Source: Woeseiaceae bacterium
Lineage (GTDB): Bacteria > Pseudomonadota > Gammaproteobacteria > Steroidobacterales > Woeseiaceae
Assembly: GCA_021773035.1 (NCBI GenBank)
Contig: JAJFKU010000017.1
Coordinates: 1 to 64,000, forward strand
Length of the DNA: 64,000 bases
Direction: 5' to 3'
Part shown: piece by piece, positions 24,513 through 34,127 of the stretch
How positions within the stretch are numbered: the stretch's first letter is position 1
Layout: each line of letters begins with the position of its first letter
Translations under genes and position numbers: made by a program
The notes under the pieces: model-generated
The model's database searches: none
What the model was told of the DNA's origin: nothing
What the model saw: only the letters and a program-made list of their open reading frames with translations

Positions 24513-25897
24513 GACTTACTGGCCTCAGCAAATGCGCGCATTGAAATGGGTTTGACCGGCGCTTGACCTCGGATTCTCCCAACTTTCTCTATAGAAACAT
24601 CCAGACACTCGGCAAGCACTTCGGCCGCGATCTCGCCGCAAACTCGCCCTTGGCATCGGCCCATACCCACGCGACAAAAAGCTTTAGCACGATTCACTTC
24701 CGTTGCTCCAAGCTCCTTGCCGATACGTCGCAACTCTCCTGCGGCTACTCCTTCGCAGCGACAGAGAATTGTAGCATCGTCAATGGCTGCGGCTAACCGG
24801 TGCGGAAATGGAAATGCAACGCGATCCAGCGCATGACGGAACGTGCTCATTCGCTGGATCCGGCGATTGATGTTCGCTAGTAAACGACCACTCTCGGCAT
24901 GGCCGAGATCAAGCAACAGTGCGTGTGCTGCACGCCGACCGAGCAACTCGGCTGCATCCGCACCCTTTACGCCTGCGCCGTCCCCAGCAAAGTAGATACC
25001 CTCGATATCTTCCGCCCGTCCGGCGCTATCTTGCGCCGGTAGCCATTGCCGCTGTCCCTTGTCGTATGCGAACGGCACGCCGCACAAGTCGGCAAGTTGT
25101 GTCTCAGACCGCAACCCAAATCCGACAGCAATGGAGTCACAAATCGCCGATCTCATCTCACCACTGTGGTCGAGCCAACTAAAGTTCGAAACGCTGCCGT
25201 CCTCGCCAATGTTTGCTGCCAACGGCCTTATCCCTGACGCAATGCGAACACCGGCGCGCTTGAGCTGCGCGATGTACAAAAGACCTTTCAAGAAAGTCCG
25301 CCCTCCCCTCATCAAACCGACTATGGCTCGCCGTTGTGCCTTCGGTGGAGATGTATCAAGGACCGCTTTAGGACGCACACCTGCCAACAGGTATTGATAC
25401 GCCACCAGATAAAGAAGAGGACCTGTACCCACGAAAACCGGACACTCACCGATAGCACAGGCTTGGCCCTTTAATGCGACTTGCGATCCTCCCAGCGTAA
25501 ACACTCCGGGTTGTGTCCACCCTTTAAAAGGGATAACGCGATCCATCGCTCCTGTTGCCAGTATCAATCGGTCCCAATGAACATCTTTCGTGCCGGATTC
25601 GGATAAAACGCATAACTTGTTTTCACTTGCGTCCCACACGGTTGAGGCTGGGCGATAGTCGATGGCATCAAGAATACTTGCAAACGACTCGTGTAAGTTG
25701 CTCGCCTTTTGGGCTTCGAAACCATATAGCGCTTTCGGCGACCGCCGAATGCCCGATGGCGGTTGTCGATAAATCTGTCCACCACATTGATCACCTTCAT
25801 CAACGACCGTTGGACGATAACCCGCCTGGATAATCGTTTCCGCTGCACGGATACCCGCTGGACCCGCGCCGACTATCACGATACTGGGAGGTTTCAT
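24509..25897 (-). CDS. FAD/NAD(P)-binding amine oxidase, alpha-type subunit with BFD-like domain
   Basis: A 462-residue pyridine-nucleotide-disulfide-type flavoprotein. I choose ATG 25897, which forms an ATGA overlap with the stop of the [2Fe-2S] subunit gene; an upstream ATG at 26011 would overlap that gene by over 110 bp. The FAD motif is IVIVGAGPAGIRAAE (residues 5-19) and a second Rossmann site lies at VFVGTGPLLYLVAYQYL. The C-terminus (about 370-440) is a BFD-like [2Fe-2S] region with ILCRCEGV and CRVGMGRCQGRVC. This layout is that of OoxA/HcnB/SoxA-like subunits, which pass electrons from the amine-oxidising subunit. Confidence 0.88.
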   Translation of the reverse strand: MKPPSIVIVGAGPAGIRAAETIIQAGYRPTVVDEGDQCGGQIYRQPPSGIRRSPKALYGFEAQKASNLHESFASILDAIDYRPASTVWDASENKLCVLSESGTKDVHWDRLILATGAMDRVIPFKGWTQPGVFTLGGSQVALKGQACAIGECPVFVGTGPLLYLVAYQYLLAGVRPKAVLDTSPPKAQRRAIVGLMRGGRTFLKGLLYIAQLKRAGVRIASGIRPLAANIGEDGSVSNFSWLDHSGEMRSAICDSIAVGFGLRSETQLADLCGVPFAYDKGQRQWLPAQDSAGRAEDIEGIYFAGDGAGVKGADAAELLGRRAAHALLLDLGHAESGRLLANINRRIQRMSTFRHALDRVAFPFPHRLAAAIDDATILCRCEGVAAGELRRIGKELGATEVNRAKAFCRVGMGRCQGRVCGEIAAEVLAECLDVSIEKVGRIRGQAPVKPISMRAFAEASKS

Positions 25898-26208
25898 TCG
25901 TCGGCACCAGTCAGTATTGCCATGCCATTTACGACTCGCGTGGTGCACGCGCGGATCCTCGGACCGCCGTGTTGGGAAATCCAACAATCTTGACAAGCGC
26001 CCATTAAACAAAACCCGGCCCTTAACTCGGCGCCGAATTCGAACCGGCGGAGGAATTTTCGGTTTGTAAGGATAGCGGTCAGGACGGTATCGCCGTCACG
26101 GGCGACTAATCGAACGCCGTCAACTTTGAATGTCACAGTCGGTCGGTCGAACGCTGCTACTCGGCGCAGCTGTCCCGCCGATCTGCGGATCGATTTCGAT
26201 TCACTCAT
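25894..26208 (-). CDS. [2Fe-2S] subunit of three-part amine oxidase (OoxC/HcnA-like)
   Basis: A small ferredoxin-like subunit of about 104 residues. Its cluster cysteines are Cys67, Cys72 and Cys75 (CLMGACQDC) and Cys88 (RACTT). It is the first gene of the long operon. An in-frame ATG lies 5 codons upstream (26223), but the start at 26208 (MSESK) is preferred because the broken paralogue at 28016 begins with the matching MSDSK. With the two flavoprotein subunits that follow in ATGA overlaps, it forms a membrane- or quinone-linked amine dehydrogenase of the octopine oxidase/HCN synthase type. Confidence 0.85.
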   Translation of the reverse strand: MSESKSIRRSAGQLRRVAAFDRPTVTFKVDGVRLVARDGDTVLTAILTNRKFLRRFEFGAELRAGFCLMGACQDCWISQHGGPRIRACTTRVVNGMAILTGADE

Positions 26209-26658
26209 AGAGGCTAGATTCAAGTACTCGAACAGCGATCAGAGTACTATGATATGAGAGACTTTGTCCAATACTACCATATTATGGTGTTCTTGGAGCG
26301 CGACAAAGGCGCATAGTTTGCTTGCGCGGACCAGCCTGTGTACCCCCGCACGCGATAGCTAGGCACCTCTCAAATGCGGCGGCGTGCGTACCGACTCAGA
26401 TTAGAGAAAAAATGTGAAAGGTGGTTAGTAAGGCTTGCAGATTCGCTTGCAATAGTCCGCTCCAGTCAAGCAACAACACATACGTAGGAGTCGACGAGCG
26501 TATTCGTAACCAGTCTGGGCAAACCATCAACCACCCTCACGAGCTGTGACGCTTTGCCATCAAAAATCCGGGCTGCCTGTGCTCCGCCGATTCACCCAAT
26601 TGTTCGCTAGGTGCCAACGGAATCTATCGTCTCCTCAGAGCGAGCGTATTGTCGTTGA
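26209..26658. other. Promoter region of the oxidase operon
   Basis: No gene is supported in this region of about 450 bp between the oxidase operon and the end of the MFS gene. It holds the 13-bp palindrome ACCATATTATGGT (26276-26288) and a TATGATATG word at 26248-26256 (also seen just upstream of the sulfotransferase gene). The rest shows only short frames without domains. Confidence 0.5.
26276..26288. promoter_or_regulatory. ACCATATTATGGT candidate operator of the oxidase operon
   Basis: A perfect odd-centred 13-bp palindrome lies 68 bp upstream of the [2Fe-2S] subunit start. Its 9-bp core CATATTATG is the same as at 15479 and (inverted) 27942, with a one-mismatch copy at 27972. Confidence 0.5.
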
Positions 26659-27852
26659 TCAGTGCGACGCAGCTGATGCAGGGATTCCTTTCTTGTTCGC
26701 ATCCAGTATCGCCCATGCCACTAGGAGCACGCTGACTATTGTCGCGGACAACGTGAAGTACCCTAACGCAGACGCACCACCCCACTCGGTCAGAAAGCCC
26801 GCGACAGCGGGACCCGCCGCATATGCAAGCAAGAGTGAGCCGCTACAGGCCGCTATGACGCGACCTTTTTGGTCAATCTTTGCTGCGACTCCCATCAGTA
26901 GCGGCATAGTGAAGAAATAGACGAAGCCCCACACTAAAAGCATCGCGCCAAATTGCAATTGATTGCCGGCTGTAACAATCGCATATGTGATCAAACCCGA
27001 CAGAAAGGTGCCGATAACTGCCGGACGCGCGACGCCGACAACGTTCCGAACGTAAGTGGCTACAATCGGACCGGCCAGGCCAACAATACTGCCCAGACCG
27101 AGTAACAAGCCAACGAGTTCTCCGCTCATTGATAGGCCTGATCCGATTCGTTCAGCAAAAGCCCACGCGAGCGCCTCACGCACTGAAAATATAGCCAATG
27201 CCGAGACCAGTGCGATGATTGCTATGATCGGGACTCCAGGGCGAATGCCGCGTCTGTCGACGCGCGCGGTCGGCTCTTCAGCTATTTTTCCTTCGTGGTT
27301 CGGTAGTCGAATGACTAACGGGATCAACAGCAAACTCAACCCGGTAAGACCGGCAAACAAGCCTCTGATGCCAAATATCCTTACAGTAAATGGCGCCAGG
27401 AGCGTTACGACGAGCAGCGTAAGCCCGAACAGCACCATCTTGTGCTCGTAGAGGCGCTCCGGCCTTCCAGAACTACTCACCGAAGCATTGCCGGCGGCGA
27501 GGGCCAGACCATAGCCAAGACCGGCAATGCCGCGACACGTCGAGATTTGCCCAAAGCCTTCCGCGTAAATACTCAGCAAATTCCCAAGCATGGCGATTAA
27601 GGCACCCACCACGGCAAGTTTGCTTCTCGAGATGTTGCCCATCAAAGGTGAAACAGCTAATGCAACAACTGATAAAACACCCATCTCAATTGAAAGCACC
27701 AACCCCGCACTCGCCAATCCGAAATTAAGATCTGTCACCAGCGCGCCTATCATAAAAGGCATTACCAGCAGCGTAATTTGGCCTAGTCCATCCGCCGCCG
27801 CCCATACCGGGATAAGCAACCCGAATTGAAAGTTGTTCTTTGTATTAACCAA
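26659..27852 (-). CDS. MFS transporter of the catabolic cluster
   Basis: A 397-residue major-facilitator-superfamily permease with about 12 transmembrane helices and a charged central loop (NHEGKIAEEPTARVDRRGIRPG, about 195-215) after helix 6. The helix 2-3 loop reads SPLMGNISRSKLAVVGA, a variant of the family motif. It lies on the inner membrane and probably imports the substrate of the adjacent operon, though efflux of a product cannot be excluded. It is transcribed in the same direction as the oxidase operon but is separated from it by about 435 bp, and its own promoter region carries two copies of the CATATTATG-type word. Confidence 0.88.
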   Translation of the reverse strand: MVNTKNNFQFGLLIPVWAAADGLGQITLLVMPFMIGALVTDLNFGLASAGLVLSIEMGVLSVVALAVSPLMGNISRSKLAVVGALIAMLGNLLSIYAEGFGQISTCRGIAGLGYGLALAAGNASVSSSGRPERLYEHKMVLFGLTLLVVTLLAPFTVRIFGIRGLFAGLTGLSLLLIPLVIRLPNHEGKIAEEPTARVDRRGIRPGVPIIAIIALVSALAIFSVREALAWAFAERIGSGLSMSGELVGLLLGLGSIVGLAGPIVATYVRNVVGVARPAVIGTFLSGLITYAIVTAGNQLQFGAMLLVWGFVYFFTMPLLMGVAAKIDQKGRVIAACSGSLLLAYAAGPAVAGFLTEWGGASALGYFTLSATIVSVLLVAWAILDANKKGIPASAASH

Positions 27853-27941
27853 AATTCTGGACCCCTGCGAATCAATCAGCTGGCATCACGTCCTGCGAAC
27901 AGACATTCGTCCATCGGTCCGACTGTAAGCTTACTTGAATG

Positions 27942-27980
27942 CATAATATGGTTATAATATATTCAAAATGCCATATTGTG
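27942..27980. promoter_or_regulatory. Paired CATATTATG-type candidate operators, MFS promoter
   Basis: CATAATATG (27942-27950, the reverse complement of CATATTATG) and CATATTGTG (27972-27980, one mismatch) are 30 bp apart, about three helical turns. They lie between the MFS gene start and the broken oxidase-subunit gene that diverges from it, which is where an operator controlling both would sit. Confidence 0.45.
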
Positions 27981-28015
27981 GTAGCTTTATTTTGTTCGAA
28001 TTATGGTCGTCGAAA

Positions 28016-28206
28016 ATGAGTGACTCAAAACTGTTAGACCGATAATTGGGGAAACCCCTTTGTATTCCGGGACTCGACCGACGGTCATCTATTAATCAGC
28101 CAACATTCTGTTTCTTGCCCGTGACGGCGATACCATGCTGAATGCTTTCCTGAAAAACCGAAAACACATCTACGAATTTGCGTTCTTCGCCAAACGTTCG
28201 TATGAA
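28016..28206 (+). pseudogene. Broken second copy of the [2Fe-2S] oxidase subunit
   Basis: The plus strand starts with MSDSK (ATG 28016), like the MSESK start of the intact subunit. After a frameshift it continues as TRPTVIY-stop-SANILFLARDGDTML and then NAFLKNRK. The intact protein reads DRPTVTFKVDGVRLVARDGDTVL and then TAILTNRK. The alignment is collinear, with a TAA (28093-28095) replacing a Lys codon and a net loss of about 4 nt near the start. The frame ends at 28206 before the cluster cysteines. This is a nonsense- and frameshift-disabled paralogue in divergent orientation to the MFS gene. Confidence 0.75.
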
Positions 28207-29129
28207 CGTTTTTGACGTAATGACTCAGACTTTGCCATTTTACGCACAGGTTTCCTTTGCACTACGAGAGGACGCCAACGGGCAATCGATGATGGTTGAC
28301 GCAGCAGCAAAGAACGACAATCGCTCGCTCGGCCTACTTTTCACATGCTTTCCAACCAAAGCGATACCCATACGCACTAGTACCCCGGCGGGAGTCCCTT
28401 GCAGGCGAAAACCATATCATGTGTAGCGAAAATTCTGATCCGAATTCCGACCGGGATTGTCCACGAGAATCGACACGACACGGTCCAACGAATAGTCCGA
28501 GCGAATTTGACAATCGTCCGGTCGATATCAAGGATTCGGATGAAGAAATAGAGGCGTGCTTCATTCTCGGCTACAACTGACTCCGGAATTCTGAACAGAT
28601 CGCCGTCACCGCGATTGGATCGAGTAGATGCTCGTAGTCCAACACTGAAAGTACGCGAAAGTGCAATGTCGCAATCATCTAAGATCGCTTATGTGACCAA
28701 AGCTTGCCGGAACTATCGAGAAGGACCGTTATCACTACAATCAGTAATCGCCCTTATCGCTTGTGAAACCACGAGCCAGTTGGCGAATAGCTTCTTCCGG
28801 ACCATCTGGTAACAACTATCGGTGAGATAAAACCTCTCAAGACTGTGCTATCGCCAACAACCAATGGGCCGGGCGGAGTATTCCTCCTCCAAAATAGTGT
28901 GACGTACTTACGCTAGCCACCGCCCAAGTGTCGTCCCTTATTCTCGAACGGTACTGAAACGCTTGGTAGGCCTCTATTTTTGTGGATTCTCCAATCGCCA
29001 CTATCGAGACGCTGTCGAGCAGCATCAAGCGCACGGAATCTAATACGATCCTGAGAGTGGGCTAAAGTATGGGCTGAAGTTGGGTGGTGAGAGAAATATT
29101 CTATTAAAATCAACGAATTATGAAAAAGG

Positions 29130-29144
29130 TGGCGGAGAGAGAGG
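29130..29144. repeat. Right att-like direct repeat, inside tRNA-Ser 3' end
   Basis: TGGCGGAGAGAGAGG is identical to the left copy at 4006-4020. It covers the encoded CCA, the 3' acceptor strand and the first T-stem bases, so insertion left the tRNA intact. Confidence 0.8.
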
Positions 29145-29220
29145 GATTCGAACCCTCGAAGGGGTATTAGCCCTTACTCCCTTAGCAGGGGAGCGCTTTC
29201 GACCACTCAGCCATCTCTCC
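29130..29220 (-). tRNA. tRNA-Ser(GCU)
   Basis: On the minus strand the acceptor stem GGAGAGA pairs with TCTCTCC, followed by G and an encoded CCA. The anticodon arm is CTCCC-CTGCTAA-GGGAG, giving anticodon GCU (Ser, AGC/AGU codons). A long variable arm (TAAGGGCTAATACCCCTT) and the GGTTCGAATCC T-loop are typical of tRNA-Ser. The gene lies just downstream of csrA in the same direction, as in other Gammaproteobacteria. Its last 15 bases, including CCA, are repeated at 4006-4020, marking it as the integration target of the island. Confidence 0.97.
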
Positions 29221-29385
29221 GATTGTTAACGCTATCTGGACCTCGTGGTCGTGGCCACGACGCCCGAATACTTGCAGCACTAAAGGTCAGTCGGAACCCG
29301 ACATCGGCGCTACCGCAAGGTCTGCCTATCGACTGGGCCGCACATAGTACTGTCAGCGGTAGACGAGGTAAAGCAGAAATCGGGC

Positions 29386-29598
29386 CTAATCCACCTTGCT
29401 ATCGCCCGTTGCGGCGGCATCGCCGCCGTCGGTCTTCTCGCTTTGAATTCGCTCGAAGATCTCTTCCCGGTGAACGGCAACGTCCTTAGGTGCATTGATC
29501 CCGATACGAACCTGGTTTCCCTTGACTCCGAGGACGGTGATCGTGATATCGCTCCCGATCATTACCGTCTCGCCCGCTCTTCGCGTCAGAATCAGCAT
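29386..29598 (-). CDS. csrA: Carbon storage regulator CsrA
   Basis: A 70-residue RNA-binding global regulator. The conserved [15 protein letters not shown] start, [22 protein letters not shown] and residues Arg44 and Leu4 typical of CsrA/RsmA are present; the tail (about 58-70) is a variable acidic extension. I choose ATG 29598 because AGGAGAGGAAG precedes it. An upstream ATG would add a non-conserved 10-residue leader that overlaps this ribosome site. CsrA binds GGA motifs in mRNA leaders to repress or stabilise them. Its place between alaS and tRNA-Ser is the standard gammaproteobacterial order. Confidence 0.96.
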   Translation of the reverse strand: MLILTRRAGETVMIGSDITITVLGVKGNQVRIGINAPKDVAVHREEIFERIQSEKTDGGDAAATGDSKVD

Positions 29599-29700
29599 GA
29601 CTTCCTCTCCTGCCTGACAGGACTCCAACCAAGCCCCGTTCCTATGCGCGTACTACTCCATAAACCGTTGTTATTCTAGCTGATTTTTGCGCTCACTGCC

Positions 29701-32346
29701 TTATTGAGCCAGTTGCTGTGTCACCCAGGCCGGAACCGATTCTAGCGCCTGGTCAAGAGCGCCGATCTCGGTGCCGCCCGCCTGCGCAAAATCCGGCCGT
29801 CCGCCGCCCCGGCCACCCACTTGTTCGGCCACCGGTTTGATCAGGTCGCCCGCCTTGATCTTGCCGATATTATCCTTCGTCACGCCCGCGGCCAGATGCA
29901 CTTTGCCGCCGTCTACGGAGCCGAGGACGACGATCCCGCTCTGGAGTTTGTCCTTGAAACGGTCAACGGCATCGCGAAGCGTCTTCGCGTCGGCACCGTC
30001 CATTCTCGCCGTCATCACCTTGATCCCGGCAATCTCCTGAACGCTGTCGGTGGGGTCTGAACCCGCACCGCTAATCAAGGCCTGCTTGGCCGCCGCCACC
30101 TCTTTTTCGAGTTCCTTGCTACGTTTCAACAGCTGTTCGACCTTCGTCAGCTGCTGGCCCGGCTGGCTGCGCAGCAGGGCCGCCAGATCGACCAGCGCCT
30201 GCTGGTTCCCGGCTATCCATTCCATTGCGCCTTTGCCGGTCATCGCCTCGATACGGCGCACCCCGGAAGCGACGCCGCCTTCGGAAATAATCTTGAAGAC
30301 GCCGATGTCGCCACTGCGCTCGACGTGCGTGCCACCGCACAGTTCGACCGAAAAATCGCCGAAACGCAACACCCGAACCTCGTCGCCGTACTTTTCGCCA
30401 AACAAGGCCATGGCGCCGGAGTTCATGGCGTCGTCATAGCTCATCAGTTTCGTTTCGGCCGGTCGGTTTGCACGAATCTCGTCGTTGACCATAGTCTCTA
30501 TTTCGAGCAGCTGATCCTGCGTCAGGCTTTCGTCATGCGAAAAATCGAAGCGCAGTTTCTCGGGCGCAACGAGCGAACCTCTTTGCTTTACGTGCTCGCC
30601 GAGCACGCTACGAAGCGCCGCATGCATCAGATGGGTCGCGGAATGGTTAAGGCGAATCGCCTGCCGACGTTCCGCATCGACAATCGCTTCGACGACATCG
30701 TCTTTTTCGAAACTGCCCTCCTCGACTTCGCCGATGTGCAGGTGTGCTTCCGCTATCGTTCGTGTTTCGCTGACCCGAAATATTTTCCCCGGCGCAAACA
30801 ATATCCCGGTGTCGCCGACCTGTCCGCCGCTTTCCGCGTAGAAACTGCTTGCTGACAACACGATCGAGCCACCTTCGCCGGCCGACAGGCTGTCCACAGG
30901 TCCGCTGCTCTTGAGCAGTGCGATGACTTTGCCGGAACACTCGACAGTCTCGTAACCGAGAAACTCGGTATCGAGGTCCGCGCCGAACGCCGGTTTGTCC
31001 GTCGTCGCGACAAGCGTTTTGAATGTTGCAGCGGCGCCGCCGCCGAACTTGCTGGCCGCCTTCGCGCGCCTTCGCTGCTCGGCCATTGCCCGCTCGAAGC
31101 CTTCCTGATCGATCGTCAATCCGCGTTCACGAGCGATATCGGCCGTCAGATCGACGGGAAAGCCGTAGGTGTCATAGAGCTTGAACACGACTTCACCGGG
31201 AATCTGCGTGCCATCGAGATCGGCGATGACGGACTCCAGAATCTCCATGCCCTGATCCAGAGTTTCGGCGAAACGTGCCTCTTCTTTTTTCAGCACTTTC
31301 TCGACATGGGCCCGCGCTTTGGCCAGTTCCGGGTAGGCATCGCCCATCTCCGCGATCAGGGGTGCCACGAGTTTGTGAAAAAAGGCGTCGCCGGCACCGA
31401 GCTTGTTGCCGTGTCGAACAGCGCGGCGAATGATGCGGCGCAGCACGTAGCCCCGACCGTCGTTACCTGGCAATACACCGTCAACAATCAGAAAAGCGCA
31501 GGCACGAATATGATCCGCAATCACGTTCAGCGAATTCGAGCCGTCTTTCTCGACGCCGAGCACATCGGCGCTCGCCTGAATCAGCTTTGCGAACAGATCG
31601 ATGTCGTAGTTACTGTGCACACCCTGCATCACGGCCGCAATGCGTTCGAGACCCATGCCGGTATCGACGGAGGGCTTGGGCAGTGGGTTCATTTCACCAT
31701 CGGCCGTGCGATCGAACTGCATGAAAACGAGATTCCATATTTCGACATAGCGATCGCCGTCTTCGTCGGCCGATCCCGGGGGACCACCGGGCACATCCTC
31801 GCCGTGATCGAAAAAGATCTCGCTGCAGGGGCCACAGGGACCCGTGTCGCCCATGGCCCAGAAATTGTCTTTCGCACCCAGGCGCGAAAAACGGCTGGGG
31901 TCGATCTGCATCTCATTGAGCCAGATGTCGGCCGCTTCGTCATCGTCTTCGAAAACGGTAACCCAGAGTTTTTCTGCGGGAAGGCCCAGTGTGCCGGTCA
32001 GGAAGTCCCAGCCGTATCGAATAGCTTCACGCTTGAAGTAGTCGCCAAAGCTGAAGTTCCCGAGCATCTCAAAGAAAGTGTGGTGGCGCGCTGTATAACC
32101 GACGTTTTCGAGATCGTTGTGCTTGCCGCCGGCGCGCACGCAGCGCTGCGACGAGGTCGCACGACTGTAGCCGCGTTTGTCGTCGCCGAGAAACACGTCC
32201 TTGAACTGCACCATGCCCGCGTTGGTAAACAACAGCGTCGGGTCGTTGCCAGGTACCAGCGGAGAACTCGCGACAATCTCATGGTCCTTGTCGTGAAAAA
32301 ACTCCAGGAAGGCCTGGCGCAGCTCGTTGCTTGTCGTCGGTTTCAT
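29701..32346 (-). CDS. alaS: Alanyl-tRNA synthetase
   Basis: An 881-residue class II synthetase that charges tRNA-Ala. The N-terminal catalytic domain (1 to about 240) includes the [19 protein letters not shown] start, the GRYS-like motif region and GMGLERI (motif 3). The editing domain carries the zinc-type [11 protein letters not shown] site (about 563-573) and [13 protein letters not shown]. The C-terminal DHHA1-type domain has [15 protein letters not shown] (about 843-857). Length is as expected (about 876 in E. coli). It is followed by csrA and preceded by recX. Confidence 0.98.
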   Translation of the reverse strand: MKPTTSNELRQAFLEFFHDKDHEIVASSPLVPGNDPTLLFTNAGMVQFKDVFLGDDKRGYSRATSSQRCVRAGGKHNDLENVGYTARHHTFFEMLGNFSFGDYFKREAIRYGWDFLTGTLGLPAEKLWVTVFEDDDEAADIWLNEMQIDPSRFSRLGAKDNFWAMGDTGPCGPCSEIFFDHGEDVPGGPPGSADEDGDRYVEIWNLVFMQFDRTADGEMNPLPKPSVDTGMGLERIAAVMQGVHSNYDIDLFAKLIQASADVLGVEKDGSNSLNVIADHIRACAFLIVDGVLPGNDGRGYVLRRIIRRAVRHGNKLGAGDAFFHKLVAPLIAEMGDAYPELAKARAHVEKVLKKEEARFAETLDQGMEILESVIADLDGTQIPGEVVFKLYDTYGFPVDLTADIARERGLTIDQEGFERAMAEQRRRAKAASKFGGGAAATFKTLVATTDKPAFGADLDTEFLGYETVECSGKVIALLKSSGPVDSLSAGEGGSIVLSASSFYAESGGQVGDTGILFAPGKIFRVSETRTIAEAHLHIGEVEEGSFEKDDVVEAIVDAERRQAIRLNHSATHLMHAALRSVLGEHVKQRGSLVAPEKLRFDFSHDESLTQDQLLEIETMVNDEIRANRPAETKLMSYDDAMNSGAMALFGEKYGDEVRVLRFGDFSVELCGGTHVERSGDIGVFKIISEGGVASGVRRIEAMTGKGAMEWIAGNQQALVDLAALLRSQPGQQLTKVEQLLKRSKELEKEVAAAKQALISGAGSDPTDSVQEIAGIKVMTARMDGADAKTLRDAVDRFKDKLQSGIVVLGSVDGGKVHLAAGVTKDNIGKIKAGDLIKPVAEQVGGRGGGRPDFAQAGGTEIGALDQALESVPAWVTQQLAQ

Positions 32347-32417
32347 CGTCTAATGCCGGGGTCACGCGGTGATTTCAACCGCGCTAGTGTACGGGGTTTA
32401 AGCGCCGGGATTAAGCG

Positions 32418-32918
32418 TTATTCGCCGCGGAACGCGGCCTGCACCTGGTCTTGCTCGAAGCCCCGGTATTGCAGGAATCGCATCTGCCTCGCCTTGGCTT
32501 TGAAGTCCGCAGGCAAGCCGGCGCCGAACTTCCGTTGCCGAACCTCGCGGGCGAGCGCAGTCCAGTCGACCGGGGACGCCCCGATAGCATCCTCGATAAG
32601 CGTATCGACAACACCGCGTTGCCCGAGATCGAGGCGAATTCGAACCGGCCCCTTGCCCTGATTGATACGGGATTGCACAAAGGCCTCGGCGAAGCGCTCG
32701 TCGCTCTGCAGACGCTCATCGCTGAGCTTCTGCACCGCCTGCGCCGCGATATCGCGATCGTAGCCCTTATCAGCCAGTTTCCTGATCAGCTCGGTCTGCG
32801 CATATTCACGCCTTGCGAGGAAGTCCATCGCCTTCTTGCGTGCCTCAACGGGGCAAAAAAAACGATCTTCCCTCCCACTGGAGAGAAGATCGCTGATTTC
32901 TTCGCGGAGTGTACTCAA
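32418..32918 (-). CDS. recX: Regulatory protein RecX
   Basis: A 166-residue RecX that inhibits RecA filament extension. Typical repeats of three-helix units are visible: [68 protein letters not shown] and the terminal [16 protein letters not shown]. The start is TTG at 32918, which overlaps the recA stop (TTGA), so translation is coupled and probably weak. That suits an inhibitor needed in a lower amount than RecA. Confidence 0.94.
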   Translation of the reverse strand: MSTLREEISDLLSSGREDRFFCPVEARKKAMDFLARREYAQTELIRKLADKGYDRDIAAQAVQKLSDERLQSDERFAEAFVQSRINQGKGPVRIRLDLGQRGVVDTLIEDAIGASPVDWTALAREVRQRKFGAGLPADFKAKARQMRFLQYRGFEQDQVQAAFRGE

Positions 32919-33976
32919 GCCTGCGCGGCAGCCTCGCCGTCGTCGGCAGCGCCTTTCTTCGTCGCATCTTCAACCGCTTCAAGCTTCGGTGGCATCAGTA
33001 TGGCGCGAACCTTTCTCTCGATTTCATCCGCCATCTCAGGATGCTGTTTCAGAAATTCGCGGGCATTGTCCTTGCCCTGGCCAATGCGATCGTCACCGTA
33101 GCTGTACCACGAGCCGGCCTTTCCGACGATGTCGTGCTGCACACCCAGATCGATGAGTTCGCCGAGGCGGGAAATACCGTGGCCATAAAGGATTTCGAAC
33201 TCAGCCTGTTTGAACGGCGGTGACACTTTATTCTTGACGACCTTGACGCGTGTCTGGTTGCCGACCACTTCGTCGCCCTTCTTGATGGCGCCGATACGGC
33301 GGATATCCAGGCGCACCGAGGAGTAGAACTTGAGCGCGTTACCGCCGGTTGTTGTCTCCGGGCTGCCGAACATGACGCCGATCTTCATGCGGATCTGGTT
33401 AATGAAGATCACCATGACATTCGACCGTTTGATGTTACCGGTCAGCTTCCTCAATGCCTGCGACATCAGGCGCGCCTGCAAACCCATGTGCGAGTCGCCC
33501 ATCTCACCTTCGATCTCGGCCTTCGGTGTCAATGCCGCAACCGAGTCAATAACGACAACGTCGACGGCGCCGGAGCGGACCAGCATGTCGGTGATCTCGA
33601 GTGCCTGCTCACCGGTATCCGGCTGCGATATGAGCAGCTCATCGACATTGACACCGAGCTTTTCGGCGTAGTTCGGATCGAGCGCATGCTCGGCATCGAT
33701 GAACGCGGCCGTGCCACCGGTTTTTTGTGCCTCCGCTACGACCTGCAGCGTCAGCGTCGTCTTGCCGGACGATTCCGGACCGTATATCTCAATAACGCGG
33801 CCTTTGGGCAGGCCACCGATACCCAGGGCGACATCCAGACCGATGGAGCCGGTCGAAACGGCCTCAATATCGCGGATTGAAGTGCCGTCTCCCATGCGCA
33901 TGACCGAACCCTTGCCGAACTGCTTTTCGATCTGGCCGAGGGCCTGCGCGAGTGCTTTTTTGCGTTGCTCATCCAT
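32915..33976 (-). CDS. recA: Recombinase RecA
   Basis: A 353-residue RecA. Walker A is GPESSGKT (66-73); the [22 protein letters not shown] segment contains Walker B and the start of loop L1; loop L2 is near [37 protein letters not shown]. The C-terminal tail is acidic and Ala-rich. It drives strand exchange and LexA self-cleavage. The upstream region carries an SOS box at 34020-34039. recX overlaps its stop codon. Confidence 0.99.
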   Translation of the reverse strand: MDEQRKKALAQALGQIEKQFGKGSVMRMGDGTSIRDIEAVSTGSIGLDVALGIGGLPKGRVIEIYGPESSGKTTLTLQVVAEAQKTGGTAAFIDAEHALDPNYAEKLGVNVDELLISQPDTGEQALEITDMLVRSGAVDVVVIDSVAALTPKAEIEGEMGDSHMGLQARLMSQALRKLTGNIKRSNVMVIFINQIRMKIGVMFGSPETTTGGNALKFYSSVRLDIRRIGAIKKGDEVVGNQTRVKVVKNKVSPPFKQAEFEILYGHGISRLGELIDLGVQHDIVGKAGSWYSYGDDRIGQGKDNAREFLKQHPEMADEIERKVRAILMPPKLEAVEDATKKGAADDGEAAAQA

Positions 33977-34019
33977 TATTTTGCCGCCATTTGCCGATTG
34001 TTGAAGAGGTTGATGAAGA

Positions 34020-34039
34020 TACTGTTGATATACACAGTA
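34020..34039. promoter_or_regulatory. LexA (SOS) box of recA
   Basis: CTGTTGATATACACAG (34022-34037) is a CTG-N10-CAG palindrome flanked by TA on both sides, close to the gammaproteobacterial LexA consensus. It lies about 45 bp upstream of the recA start, where it would overlap the promoter. Confidence 0.85.
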
Positions 34040-34127
34040 TTATTTCATGAAAGCCCCGTCAATGGGAGCCTCTGGAGCCTCTAATTTTCAGGCAAAGTGA
34101 CAAGAAACGCGAAAAAACCGCTGGAAG

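Larger units (their letters stand above)
27853..29129. other. Decaying DNA at the right end of the island
   Basis: About 1.28 kb has no intact gene. It starts with a promoter region shared by the MFS gene and, divergently, a broken [2Fe-2S] subunit gene (28016-28206). Beyond about 28210 there are only short frames on both strands (the longest about 95 codons, 28296-28580) with no domain that I can identify. The region ends at the tRNA-Ser 3' end. It reads as the eroded remains of further catabolic genes. Confidence 0.55.

Noticed and set aside
28296-28580. A 94-codon plus-strand frame in the right end of the island
   Set aside because: No domain is visible and it lies in decaying DNA behind a pseudogene; likely chance.
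31306-32661. A 451-codon open frame on the plus strand
   Set aside because: It runs antisense through alaS and recX, shows no domain, and arises from high-GC codon bias of the true genes.
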